A stretch of 64,000 nucleotides of DNA, taken from the NCBI GenBank assembly GCA_044227095.1, contig JBGAFV010000001.1, positions 4,030,001-4,094,000 on the forward strand, written 5' to 3'. Positions 53,066-60,668 of the stretch are shown in pieces; within the stretch, counting starts at the first letter, position 1; every line of letters begins with the position of its first letter. Origin of the DNA: JACMLD01 sp044227095 (GTDB lineage Bacteria; Bacteroidota; Bacteroidia; Chitinophagales; Chitinophagaceae). A program made the position numbers and the translations under genes. The notes under the pieces are model-generated. The model did not search any database and was not told the origin of the DNA. It was given only the letters and a program-made list of their open reading frames with translations.

Positions 53066-55453
53066 ATGATTAAAAACTATTTCATTGTTGCATTCAGGCA
53101 ACTTACAAAGAACAAAGTCTTTTCTCTTATTAATATCGGCGGACTTGCTATTGGCCTAGCGGCATGCTGGATGATAGCCCTATATGTAGCAAATGAAACC
53201 AGTTACGATAATTATCACCGCAATGCGGCACAAATTTATCGAATAGCACAACATGGAAGCTGGAGCGGTGGCAATTTTCATCTCGCTGTTACACCAGCAC
53301 CGATGGCGCAGGCTTTAAAAAATGAATACCCGGAAATAGCTTACACAACACGTTTCGATGCAGAAGGTGGCAGCACAATTGTATATGGCGAACGGCGGTT
53401 ACAGGTAAACGATATGCTGTTTGCAGACAGCAGTGTTTTTAAAATGTTCAGTTATCATTTTTTATATGGCGATGCTACTACGGCGCTCAGCAAACCACAA
53501 ACCATTGTACTTACAGAAACGCTTGCTAAGAAATTATTTGGCGATGCTGGTACAGCTATGGGCAAAAGCATCAGCCTTGGTAATAATTACAGCGAAATGG
53601 TTTCTGGTGTTATAGAAGATGTACCGCTCAATTCTCATTTTGCCTTTAGCGCATTGCGTGCCATGCCGCCACAGGAAGATAATTGGGCTAATTCATCTTT
53701 ATACACCTATATCATGCTAAAGGATAAAGCGGATATAGCAAAACTGGAAGCAAAGCTTCCTGCTTTTTTCAATAAATACATTAAGGCTACTGTTGGGGAT
53801 GCTAAATACAACATGGAGCTACAGCCTATACGCTCTATTCACTTGCATTCTAATCTTAGTTTTGAAATGGGCGCCAATGGCAATATCAGTTATGTTACCA
53901 TTTTTTCATTGGTAGCAGCACTCATACTTATTATCGCTTCTATTAATTACATGAACCTTTCCACTGCACGTTCGTCACTTCGCGTAAAAGAAATTGGTGT
54001 ACGCAAAGTGAGTGGCTCGGGCAAAAGTCAACTGGTATTAATGTTTTTAGCAGAGTCTGTACTCATTACCACAATCGCTTCTGTACTGGCTGTATTGTTA
54101 ATGAACCTGTTGCTTCCGGCGTTTCAACAATTTACAGGAAAGCCAATAAGCATCTGGCAGTTTGGTACGTGGCCAACCATTGCTTTTATTGTAGGATTTT
54201 CTTTATTAGCAGGATGTTTAAGCGGCATCTATCCTGCATTGTTTCTTTCTGGTTTTAAATTGATACCAGCACTCAAAGGACAAACCGGAAACCACAAAGG
54301 CAATTTTGTATTTCGTCAATCCCTGGTAGTATTTCAATTTGTTGTTACCATAGCCATGATTGCGGGTTCATTCATTATCTGGCAGCAGCTTCAGTATGTA
54401 AATAAAAAAGATTTGGGTTTTAATAAAGACCAGGTTATTGTTTTTCATCTTAGCAGAGAAATGCGCAAACAAATTCCTGCTATTAAACAGCAGTTATTGC
54501 AAAACCCTTTAATAGAAAGTGCGGCAACTGCCAGCAATCCCATCGGCAATAATAATATTGGTGGAACCAGTTATGATATACCAACAGATGGATCAACCTT
54601 AAAAAAATCAAACAAAGCAAATAGTTTCCAGGTTGATGAAGATTTTATTCCTGCGCTACAAATTAAACTTGCTGCAGGAAGAAATTTCTCCACCAATATG
54701 CTAACAGATAAAGACCATGCTGTTATTGTAAACGAAACATTGGCAAAGGATGCAGGATGGAAAGATCCTATTGGCAAATTTGTACAACTGGGTAAAGATT
54801 CCCTGGGCAATCCTTATAACATGGAAGTTGCCGGTGTAGTAAAAGACTTCAATATTTATTCTTTACAACACAAGATTGAACCATTGATATTGCAATTGCC
54901 GCCAACTACAAACGACAAAGACAATATGTATGTAAGGCTAAGCAAAACCAATATAAAAGCTGCGTTGGGGTATACAGAAAGCATTTACAAAAAATATGAT
55001 CAGGCTAATCCGTTTGAGTATAATTTCCTTGATCAAAATTTTGCAAAGCAGTATGCTTCTGAACAAATGCAGGGAAATCTTTTGCTGATATTTACCATGC
55101 TGGCTATTTCTATTGCATGCCTTGGTTTATTTGGCCTTGTTACATTTACAGCAGAGCAAAGAAGAAAAGAAATTGGTATTCGCAAAGTGCTGGGCAGCAG
55201 TGTAAGCGGCATAGTAGTATTACTGGGTAAAGATCTTTTAAAACTGGTAGCCATTGCTGTTTTTATTGCAACGCCTATTGCATGGCTGGCCATGAGCAAA
55301 TGGCTGCAGGATTTTGAATACAGGGTAAGCATTGCATGGTGGGTATTTGCCCTTTCGGGAATAATGGCCCTGGTTATTGCGCTAATAACAATAGGTGTAA
55401 AAGCTATCAAAGCGGGGTCTGCTAATCCGATAAAGAGTTTGAGAACTGAGTAG
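53066..55453 (+). CDS. Duplicated FtsX/MacB ABC permease, array member 21
   Basis: 795 residues from the ATG at 53066 (MIKNYFIVAFRQLTKNKVFSL). Ten upstream in-frame codons are ignored because paralogues start here. Coupling motifs are SLRVKEIGVRKVSGS about 304-318, with a unique serine (VSGS for VxGS/A), and EQRRKEIGIRKVLGS about 697-711. Helix 2 ends ASINYMNLSTARSS. Second anchor RQSLVVFQFVVTIAMI. C-terminus NPIKSLRTE. It is separated from the other twenty by the porin gene and driven by its own copy of the shared promoter. It is the neighbour of the ATPase gene, so it is the best candidate for the dedicated partner of that ATPase. Confidence 0.93.
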   Translation: MIKNYFIVAFRQLTKNKVFSLINIGGLAIGLAACWMIALYVANETSYDNYHRNAAQIYRIAQHGSWSGGNFHLAVTPAPMAQALKNEYPEIAYTTRFDAEGGSTIVYGERRLQVNDMLFADSSVFKMFSYHFLYGDATTALSKPQTIVLTETLAKKLFGDAGTAMGKSISLGNNYSEMVSGVIEDVPLNSHFAFSALRAMPPQEDNWANSSLYTYIMLKDKADIAKLEAKLPAFFNKYIKATVGDAKYNMELQPIRSIHLHSNLSFEMGANGNISYVTIFSLVAALILIIASINYMNLSTARSSLRVKEIGVRKVSGSGKSQLVLMFLAESVLITTIASVLAVLLMNLLLPAFQQFTGKPISIWQFGTWPTIAFIVGFSLLAGCLSGIYPALFLSGFKLIPALKGQTGNHKGNFVFRQSLVVFQFVVTIAMIAGSFIIWQQLQYVNKKDLGFNKDQVIVFHLSREMRKQIPAIKQQLLQNPLIESAATASNPIGNNNIGGTSYDIPTDGSTLKKSNKANSFQVDEDFIPALQIKLAAGRNFSTNMLTDKDHAVIVNETLAKDAGWKDPIGKFVQLGKDSLGNPYNMEVAGVVKDFNIYSLQHKIEPLILQLPPTTNDKDNMYVRLSKTNIKAALGYTESIYKKYDQANPFEYNFLDQNFAKQYASEQMQGNLLLIFTMLAISIACLGLFGLVTFTAEQRRKEIGIRKVLGSSVSGIVVLLGKDLLKLVAIAVFIATPIAWLAMSKWLQDFEYRVSIAWWVFALSGIMALVIALITIGVKAIKAGSANPIKSLRTE

Positions 55454-55535
55454 CTTCAAGCTGTTAGCTATTAGCTGCAAGCTCCTTTGCTTCGATAACC
55501 GTTGCCGCGCAACTAGTAGCTAATGGCTAGCAGCT
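55452..55535. repeat. Heptad inverted pair after permease 21
   Basis: Forward units agcttca, agctgtt, agctatt, agctgca, agctcct (55452-55486) overlap the TAG stop. The reverse-orientation run actagtagctaatggctagc at 55512-55535 pairs with 55459-55482 at about 20 of 24 positions. It lies just left of the activator dyads of the ATPase gene, so it might insulate the two units. Confidence 0.75.
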
Positions 55536-55541
55536 TCTTAC

Positions 55542-55643
55542 GTACGGTATCGTACAGAAAGTGTCCGTTTTCGTACACCCCACCGGACACATTTTGTTCA
55601 AACCCTTTACAGGCAAAGGTTTGAGAGTTGGCACAGCGCTTGA
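55542..55643 (+). promoter_or_regulatory. Paired-dyad activator sites and sigma-54-like promoter for the ABC ATPase gene
   Basis: GTACG-GTAT-CGTAC (55542-55555, perfect dyad) and GTCCG-TTTT-CGTAC (55563-55576, inside the 18-mer GTGTCCGTTTTCGTACAC, identical to 27367-27384) are 21 bp apart. TTGGCAC-AGCGC-TTGA (55628-55643) follows at 60 bp. The ATG is 54 bp further. Confidence 0.7.
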
Positions 55644-55697
55644 AAAACAAGCAGGCAGGCCGGATTTAAAGTGGGTTAAAAGCTTAAAAACAACAGT

Positions 55698-56360
55698 ATG
55701 ATTGAACTAAACCATGTTTCTAAATGGATTCAGATAGGCGGGGCAAGAACTTTTTTATTGAAAGACGTTAACCTTCACATTAAGGAAGGCGAATTTGTTT
55801 CTATAATGGGGCCATCAGGTAGTGGGAAATCTACCCTGCTGAATGTAATTGGCATGCTTGACGATATTGACGAGGGCGAATACATTTTCATGCACGAGGC
55901 TGTACACAAGCTGAAAGAAAAAGCAAAATCAGCTTTGTACAAACAATACATTGGTTTTGTGTTCCAGGCTTATCATTTGATTGACGAACTAACTGTTTAC
56001 GAAAACATTGAAACACCGCTTATTTACCAGGATATAAAAACTTCAGAACGCAAATCCCTGGTGGCAGATATGCTGGACAGGTTTAACATTGTAGGCAAAA
56101 AAGATCTATTTCCAACGCAATTATCTGGCGGACAACAACAGTTGGTAGGCATTGCCCGTGCATTAATTGCTAAACCCAAATTGTTACTGGCAGATGAACC
56201 TACTGGTAACCTTAATTCAAAACAGGGCGAAGAGATAATGGATCTTTTTAAACAACTAAACAATGAAGGTGTAACCATTATACAGGTAACGCACTCAGAA
56301 AAAAACGCAGAATACGGCAGCCGCATTATTAACCTGCTGGATGGAAGGATAGACAGTTAA
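55698..56360 (+). CDS. ABC transporter ATP-binding protein, LolD/MacB type
   Basis: 220 residues, a complete nucleotide-binding domain with no membrane part. Walker A GPSGSGKST 38-46, Q-loop Q90 (GFVFQAYH), signature LSGGQQQ 142-148, Walker B LLLADEP 162-168 with catalytic E167, and H-loop H199. This is the family that powers FtsX-fold permeases (LolCDE, MacB, FtsEX), hydrolysing ATP at the inner face of the membrane. Two details are unusual. The D-loop reads GNLNS where the family usually has GNLDS. The residue after the signature glutamines is leucine (QQQLVGIARAL), usually arginine. It is the only ATPase subunit in the window, between permease 21 and the TolC gene. It carries the shared sigma-54-like promoter, so it probably serves several array permeases; that is inference. 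Confidence 0.93.
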   Translation: MIELNHVSKWIQIGGARTFLLKDVNLHIKEGEFVSIMGPSGSGKSTLLNVIGMLDDIDEGEYIFMHEAVHKLKEKAKSALYKQYIGFVFQAYHLIDELTVYENIETPLIYQDIKTSERKSLVADMLDRFNIVGKKDLFPTQLSGGQQQLVGIARALIAKPKLLLADEPTGNLNSKQGEEIMDLFKQLNNEGVTIIQVTHSEKNAEYGSRIINLLDGRIDS

Positions 56361-56365
56361 ATAAA

Positions 56366-56485
56366 CTATTAGCCGTTAGCTATTAGATTTTAGTTATAGT
56401 TTACCGGCAAAGTAGAATCAGCTACGGAGGAGGATTATTAAATTTTTCAAAAGACTAACAGCTAGCAGCTAACAGCTAATAGCTT
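56366..56485. repeat. Heptad inverted pair between ATPase and TolC genes
   Basis: ctattagccgttagctatta (from 56366) faces ctaacagctagcagctaaca... (56456-56485) just before the TolC start at 56496. The arms pair in most positions. The repeat family therefore extends beyond the permease genes to the other genes of the presumed transport system. Confidence 0.7.
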
Positions 56486-56495
56486 TTCAACAATT

Positions 56496-57839
56496 ATGAA
56501 CAAACTATTTTTTTTAATTGCACTAGTTTTTACTGCATTGATTGGTGCTGCACAGGATACAACACGTACCTACGATTTTCTTACATTAAAACAGAGTGTA
56601 GAAATTGCGATAGCCAATAACGCAACAGTTAAAAATGCCGAGTTTCAATCAGATTATGCTGCTGTTAATTACAACCAGTCAAAAGGAAATCTTGTTCCGC
56701 AACTTAGTGGTAATATAGGTCATAACCTTAACTCTGGTCGTAGTATCAACACTGCGAATAATACATACATCAATTCTACTTTTACTACTGCCAGTTACCA
56801 GTTAAATAGCAGTGCTACTTTATTTAATGGGTTTAATTTATTAAACAGGCTTAAAAGCAATCAGCTTGCGTATGAAGCTTCAAAAATGGATTGGCAGCAA
56901 TCAAAAGACAGGTTAATGCTTGATGTAATGCTGGCTTACCTGCAAATGCTTGGCAACACAGATTTGCTGGAGCAAGCACGTCGCCAGGCCGATGTAACCA
57001 GTCAGCAGGTAGCAAGATTGGACAATATGAATAAAGAAGGTGCCATTAAGCCATCTGATTTATCCGATTTGAAAGGACAGTATGCAAGCGATAAACTTGC
57101 CTATGTAAATGCACAAAATGCGCTTGATCAGGCACGTTATACCCTCTCGCAGTTAATGAATATCCCTTATAACGCAAACCTGAAAGTAGAACAGATTGGA
57201 GCAGACCAGTTTGATATGAACTATGGTAATTCTCCCGACAGTATTTACCTGACTGCTATGCAACAACTCGCAATTGTTAAAGCAGTTGATCTAAGAACAA
57301 AAAGTTTTGACAAAGGATTAAAAGCTGCCAAAGGAAATCTTTATCCAAGTCTTGGTTTTGGCGCAGGCATCAATACCAATTTTTCCAGCCTTGCTACAGA
57401 TAATGCCAATAATAAAATACCTTATGGTAAACAGTTGTCAAATAACTATGGTACTTATCTAAGCGCAGGTATCAATATACCTTTGTTAAATAATTTCCGT
57501 TACCGCAACCAGATAGCCATAGCAAAGATTGATTACAAGAGTGCTCAGTTTACAGCCAACACTACAAAAATTCAGTTGAAACAAAATATTGAGAAAGACT
57601 ATTTCAATATGACGGCTTCGCTTGATCGTTATAAAACATTGGTAGAACAAGTTGATGCTTACAATGCATCCTTTCATGCAGCAGATATACGTTTTACAGA
57701 AGGTGTAGGTACTTCGGTTGATTATATCATTGCAAAAAACAATCTCGACAGGGCAAAAACAAATCTTATTGTAGCCCGTTACGAATATTTACTCCGTATT
57801 AAAATTCTTGATTACTACCAGCAGAAACCACTCTGGTAA
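56496..57839 (+). CDS. TolC-family outer-membrane efflux channel
   Basis: 447 residues. Signal peptide about 1-19 (FFLIALVFTALIGAAQ). It has two OEP repeats of the trimeric channel-tunnel fold: the first begins LTLKQSVEIAIANNATVKNA about 30-49, with GNLVPQLSGNIG; the second is near KGLKAAKGNLYPSLGFGAG about 268-286. Long helical stretches include ARRQADVTSQQVARLDNM about 160-177 and AQNALDQARYTLSQLM. It is normal length for the family. In MacAB-TolC-like exporters this protein carries substrate from periplasm to outside. It lies 135 bp after the ATPase gene on the same strand, so the two are likely co-transcribed. A periplasmic adaptor gene is not adjacent. Confidence 0.92.
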   Translation: MNKLFFLIALVFTALIGAAQDTTRTYDFLTLKQSVEIAIANNATVKNAEFQSDYAAVNYNQSKGNLVPQLSGNIGHNLNSGRSINTANNTYINSTFTTASYQLNSSATLFNGFNLLNRLKSNQLAYEASKMDWQQSKDRLMLDVMLAYLQMLGNTDLLEQARRQADVTSQQVARLDNMNKEGAIKPSDLSDLKGQYASDKLAYVNAQNALDQARYTLSQLMNIPYNANLKVEQIGADQFDMNYGNSPDSIYLTAMQQLAIVKAVDLRTKSFDKGLKAAKGNLYPSLGFGAGINTNFSSLATDNANNKIPYGKQLSNNYGTYLSAGINIPLLNNFRYRNQIAIAKIDYKSAQFTANTTKIQLKQNIEKDYFNMTASLDRYKTLVEQVDAYNASFHAADIRFTEGVGTSVDYIIAKNNLDRAKTNLIVARYEYLLRIKILDYYQQKPLW

Positions 57840-57865
57840 AATATACATAAAGCAGCAATTTATAA

Positions 57866-57894
57866 GCAAAACCCGCCACTAACGGCGGGTTTGC
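57866..57894. terminator. Stem-loop terminator between convergent genes
   Basis: ACCCGCC (57871-57877), loop ACTAAC, GGCGGGT (57884-57890), flanked by AAA and TTT so that the stem can extend. It stands between the TolC stop and the end of the - strand gene, so it may act in both directions. Confidence 0.85.
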
Positions 57895-57918
57895 TGTAGA
57901 ATCACAGATGGGTGGGTT

Positions 57919-58278
57919 TTATGGTTTTTTGGCGAGGTATTCAATAGTAGTTTCAGGATGTTGCATTGCCCAATCATGTACAGATGATTCCATCATCGCT
58001 TTCAGTTGCATTTTTACTTTCTTCTTTTTAATATTCAATTTCGATCCCGTAACAGTTATAGAACCTGTCATGGTATTCTCATTAGTGTAAAACCTAACGA
58101 TATGCGACAAGGGTTGATGAACATTGTCTTCTACAATCCAATAGCCTTTATCGCTTGCCCATGTAGGTATTTTGTGTTGAGTAAATTTATTGTCATCAGT
58201 ATTGTTCTGACTAAAACCAATCGAATAAATAAAACTGAATGCAATAATTGCGGCGCAGTAAAGGAGTTTCTTTTTCAT
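57919..58278 (-). CDS. Small exported hypothetical protein
   Basis: 119 residues, not recognised. Signal peptide about 1-23 (MKKKLLYCAAIIAFSFIYSIGFSQ). The mature part has WASDKGYWIVEDNVHQP, HIVRFYTNENTMTGSITVTGSKLNI, then a basic run KKKKVKMQLKAMM. The CDS is convergent with TolC behind the stem-loop, and divergent from the VOC gene. Being secreted to the periplasm is the only role supported by sequence. The ATG at 58276-58278 begins the signal peptide directly. Confidence 0.75.
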   Translation of the reverse strand: MKKKLLYCAAIIAFSFIYSIGFSQNNTDDNKFTQHKIPTWASDKGYWIVEDNVHQPLSHIVRFYTNENTMTGSITVTGSKLNIKKKKVKMQLKAMMESSVHDWAMQHPETTIEYLAKKP

Positions 58279-58387
58279 GGCGGTTTAATTAGTGTACTTG
58301 ATTAGTCGTATGTTCCTGTAATACGGAAACAAATGAATTGTACCTTCATAACGGCAAGCACTTTAATTCCCTTTTAAATGCAGGAAT

Positions 58388-58756
58388 ATGACAATTAACA
58401 AACTCACGCCACTTATTTATACAAACGATTTACAGACAACAGTAGATTTTTATGTGCAAATATTAGGCTTTACCTGTTTGGCCAATGAACCTGCCTGGGG
58501 TTGGGCAAGTGTAAAGTTTGATAATGCGGAGTTAATGATAAGTAAGCCAAACCAGCATATTGCTTTTAATAAACCGGCTTTTACCGGTTCGTTTTATTTT
58601 AATACAGTTGATGCTGATGAACTCTGGAACAAATTAAACGGAAAAGTAAACGTTTGCTATCCTATTGAGAATCTCAATTATGGTATGCGTGAATTTGCCA
58701 TCTACGATAATAATGGTTACCTGCTGCAGTTCGGGCATGAGATTGAAGGTATATAA
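58388..58756 (+). CDS. VOC-superfamily (glyoxalase/bleomycin resistance-like) protein
   Basis: 122 residues, one full VOC module. It opens ITNDLQ-like (LIYTNDLQTTVDFYVQILGF about 9-28) and ends REFAIYDNNGYLLQFGHE about 101-118, the paired beta-alpha-beta-beta-beta units of the fold. The final E118 lies where many members have a metal ligand. Substrates range from methylglyoxal adducts to antibiotics and cannot be assigned here. It stands alone, 110 bp before the ArsR operon on the same strand. Confidence 0.85.
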   Translation: MTINKLTPLIYTNDLQTTVDFYVQILGFTCLANEPAWGWASVKFDNAELMISKPNQHIAFNKPAFTGSFYFNTVDADELWNKLNGKVNVCYPIENLNYGMREFAIYDNNGYLLQFGHEIEGI

Positions 58757-58816
58757 ATGTTATAACCGCTTTCCTGCTAACATCTCTCCCCTTTCAAAAA
58801 AAATTCAAAAGAAAAA

Positions 58817-58864
58817 TTTGTGTAGTTAAATGACTACGCATATATTTGTAGTCAAATAGCTACA
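58817..58864 (+). promoter_or_regulatory. Promoter with overlapping inverted-repeat operator for the ArsR-family gene
   Basis: TTTG (58817-58820), 20 bp, TATATTTG (58841-58848) matches the Bacteroidota promoter TTTG / TAnnTTTG. TGTAGTTAAATGACTAC (58821-58837) and GTAGTCAAATAGCTACA (58848-58864) are inverted repeats at 13-14 of 17 positions and flank the -7 element. The second ends 2 bp before the ATG. This layout implies autorepression by the ArsR protein. Confidence 0.8.
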
Positions 58865-58866
58865 TA

Positions 58867-59190
58867 ATGAATTTAAGAAGAGATGTTTTCCAGGCAATAG
58901 CAGACCCCACCAGAAGAACAATTCTTTTGTTAGTTGCTTCTCAAACCATGACGGCCGGCGCCATTGCTGCAAACTTTGATACGGCCAGGCCCACCGTTTC
59001 TAAACACCTGCAAATTCTTACAGAATGTGAATTGCTTAAGCAAGAGCAATCCGGCAGGGAAATCTATTATTACATCAATGCAAAAAAAATGAAAGAAGTA
59101 GCAGATTTTATTGAGCCCTTCCGCAATATGTGGGACGACAGGTTTAACAAACTTGAAGCTGTAATGAAAAAATACAAATCAAAAAAATAA
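58867..59190 (+). CDS. ArsR-family winged-helix repressor
   Basis: 107 residues. The fold starts RRDVFQAIADPTRRTILLLV about 4-23; the helix-turn-helix is about 28-52 with recognition helix RPTVSKHLQILTE, and the wing contains GREIYYYIN about 63-71. The metal-binding ELCVCDL signature is absent; the only cysteine is C54. It therefore belongs to the non-metal ArsR proteins usually found with AHSA1-domain genes. It heads a tight operon (6 bp to the next gene) and likely represses its own promoter through the inverted repeats at 58821-58864. Confidence 0.92.
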   Translation: MNLRRDVFQAIADPTRRTILLLVASQTMTAGAIAANFDTARPTVSKHLQILTECELLKQEQSGREIYYYINAKKMKEVADFIEPFRNMWDDRFNKLEAVMKKYKSKK

Positions 59191-59196
59191 CACCAT

Positions 59197-59664
59197 ATGG
59201 AATTGAAAACAAAAGTACATGCTGAAGATGGCAAGCAGGAGCTTGAAATTACAAGGGAGTTTGATTTGCCTGTAGACCTGCTTTTTAAAGCGTATGAAGA
59301 AGCAGAGCTTGTAGAACAATGGATGGGAACGAAAGTGATTAAGCTGGAAAGTAAAAAACATGGCAGCTACCAGTTTGAAACTACCGATCCCAAAGGAAAT
59401 AAACATGGGTTTAGCGGGGTAATACATGCGTTTGTTACAGATAAAAAAATTACCCGCACATTTGAAATGGACAACACCCCCTTTGGAGTACAACTTGAAA
59501 TTTATTCATTTGAACCGCTTACAGAAGATGCCAGCAAATTAACCGTGCATGTAATTTATGAATCGGTTGCGCTGCGGGATCAGATACTAAAACTTCCTTT
59601 TATTCAAGGTATAAACATGGCCCATAAAAGACTGGAAGATATTGTTCAAAAATTAAAACGCTAA
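59197..59664 (+). CDS. SRPBCC/AHSA1-domain protein
   Basis: 155 residues, a single AHSA1 (START-like, helix-grip) domain. It has ITREFDLPVDLLFKAYEEAE about 19-38 followed by LVEQWMGTK, SYQFETTDPKGN, and a C-terminal helix MAHKRLEDIVQKLK. Such proteins have a ligand cavity; the ligand is unknown. It is 6 bp after the ArsR gene and 2 bp before the DoxX-like gene, so it is part of the same transcript. The ArsR-AHSA1 pairing is frequent across bacteria. Confidence 0.9.
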   Translation: MELKTKVHAEDGKQELEITREFDLPVDLLFKAYEEAELVEQWMGTKVIKLESKKHGSYQFETTDPKGNKHGFSGVIHAFVTDKKITRTFEMDNTPFGVQLEIYSFEPLTEDASKLTVHVIYESVALRDQILKLPFIQGINMAHKRLEDIVQKLKR

Positions 59665-59666
59665 TT

Positions 59667-60047
59667 ATGAATAAGCGAAATAAAATTATTTATTGGATAG
59701 CTACACTCTGGCTTTCACTGGGCATGTTTTCTACAGGACTTGTACAATTGCTGCATGTGAAAGATAAAACAGATTTTATTTTACATCTTGGATACCCTGT
59801 TTATTTTCTAACGCTATTGGGCATCTGGAAAATCGCAGGCGTAATAGCTATACTTATTCCCCGCTTTCCATTGCTAAAAGAATGGGCTTATGCAGGGTTT
59901 TTCTTTACCACAACGGGAGCAATTTTTTCGCATATTGCATTTGGTAATCCTGTAAAAGAAATATTTCCTGCATTGTTGTTGCTGGTGTTAACTTTAATAT
60001 CCTGGTGTTTCAGGCCTGCAAATAGAAAGATCATTTCATTCAACTAA
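59667..60047 (+). CDS. DoxX-like four-helix membrane protein
   Basis: 126 residues with four predicted membrane helices, about 8-28, 45-65, 72-92 and 98-117. It has the DoxX-like features LGYPVYFLTLLGIWKIAGVI about 41-60 and PLLKEWAYAGF about 68-78. Its biochemical role is not established for the family in general. It is third in the ArsR-AHSA1-DoxX operon, 2 bp after the AHSA1 gene and 12 bp before the YdeI-like gene. Confidence 0.88.
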   Translation: MNKRNKIIYWIATLWLSLGMFSTGLVQLLHVKDKTDFILHLGYPVYFLTLLGIWKIAGVIAILIPRFPLLKEWAYAGFFFTTTGAIFSHIAFGNPVKEIFPALLLLVLTLISWCFRPANRKIISFN

Positions 60048-60059
60048 TATATAAATAGT

Positions 60060-60638
60060 ATGAACCCAAAAGTTGATTTTTATTTCAATAAAGAAAAAAA
60101 ATGGCAGGAAGAAATCAATAAATTAAGAACCATTGTTCTTGATTGCGGTCTTATAGAAGAATTGAAATGGGGTTGTCCTTGCTATGTGTATCAAAAGACA
60201 AATGTTGTTTTAATACACACATTTAAAGAATACTGTGGGGTTTTGTTTTTTAAAGGTGCTTTAATAAAAGACAACAAAGGAATTCTTATTCAGCAAACAG
60301 AAAATGTTCAGGCGGCAAGGCAGGCAAGGTTTACCAATATAAAAGAAGTAAATGCAAGACAGGCAATACTGAAAGCATACATCTATGAAGCAATAGAAAT
60401 AGAAAAAGCAGGTTTAAAAGTACCAATGAAAAAGACCGCTGCTTTTGCTATGCCTGAAGAATTTAAAAAGAGACTGAATAAAGATGCTGCGCTAAAAAAA
60501 GCATTTGCTGCATTAACGCCCGGCAGACAAAGAGGCTATCTTCTTCACTTTGCAGCTGCAAAACAATCAGCTACACGTGAAGCGAGAATTGAAAAATATA
60601 TCCCTCTTATAAAAAAAGGAATAGGATTAAATGATTAG
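60060..60638 (+). CDS. YdeI/OmpD-associated family protein (DUF1801 type)
   Basis: 192 residues. The N-terminal DUF1801-like half has LRTIVLDCGLIEELKWGCPCYVYQ region about 22-45, then VVLIHTFKEYCGVLFFKGALI. The C-terminal YdeI half has MPEEFKKRLNKDAALKKAFAALTPGRQR about 130-157 and GYLLHFAAAKQSATREARIEK. The family is linked by name to bacteriocin or antimicrobial tolerance in E. coli; the mechanism is unknown. It is 12 bp from the DoxX-like gene and 30 bp before the DUF4256 gene, so probably part of the same operon. Confidence 0.88.
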   Translation: MNPKVDFYFNKEKKWQEEINKLRTIVLDCGLIEELKWGCPCYVYQKTNVVLIHTFKEYCGVLFFKGALIKDNKGILIQQTENVQAARQARFTNIKEVNARQAILKAYIYEAIEIEKAGLKVPMKKTAAFAMPEEFKKRLNKDAALKKAFAALTPGRQRGYLLHFAAAKQSATREARIEKYIPLIKKGIGLND

Positions 60639-60668
60639 ATCAACCTTTTCACAATAAAGAATTAAGTC

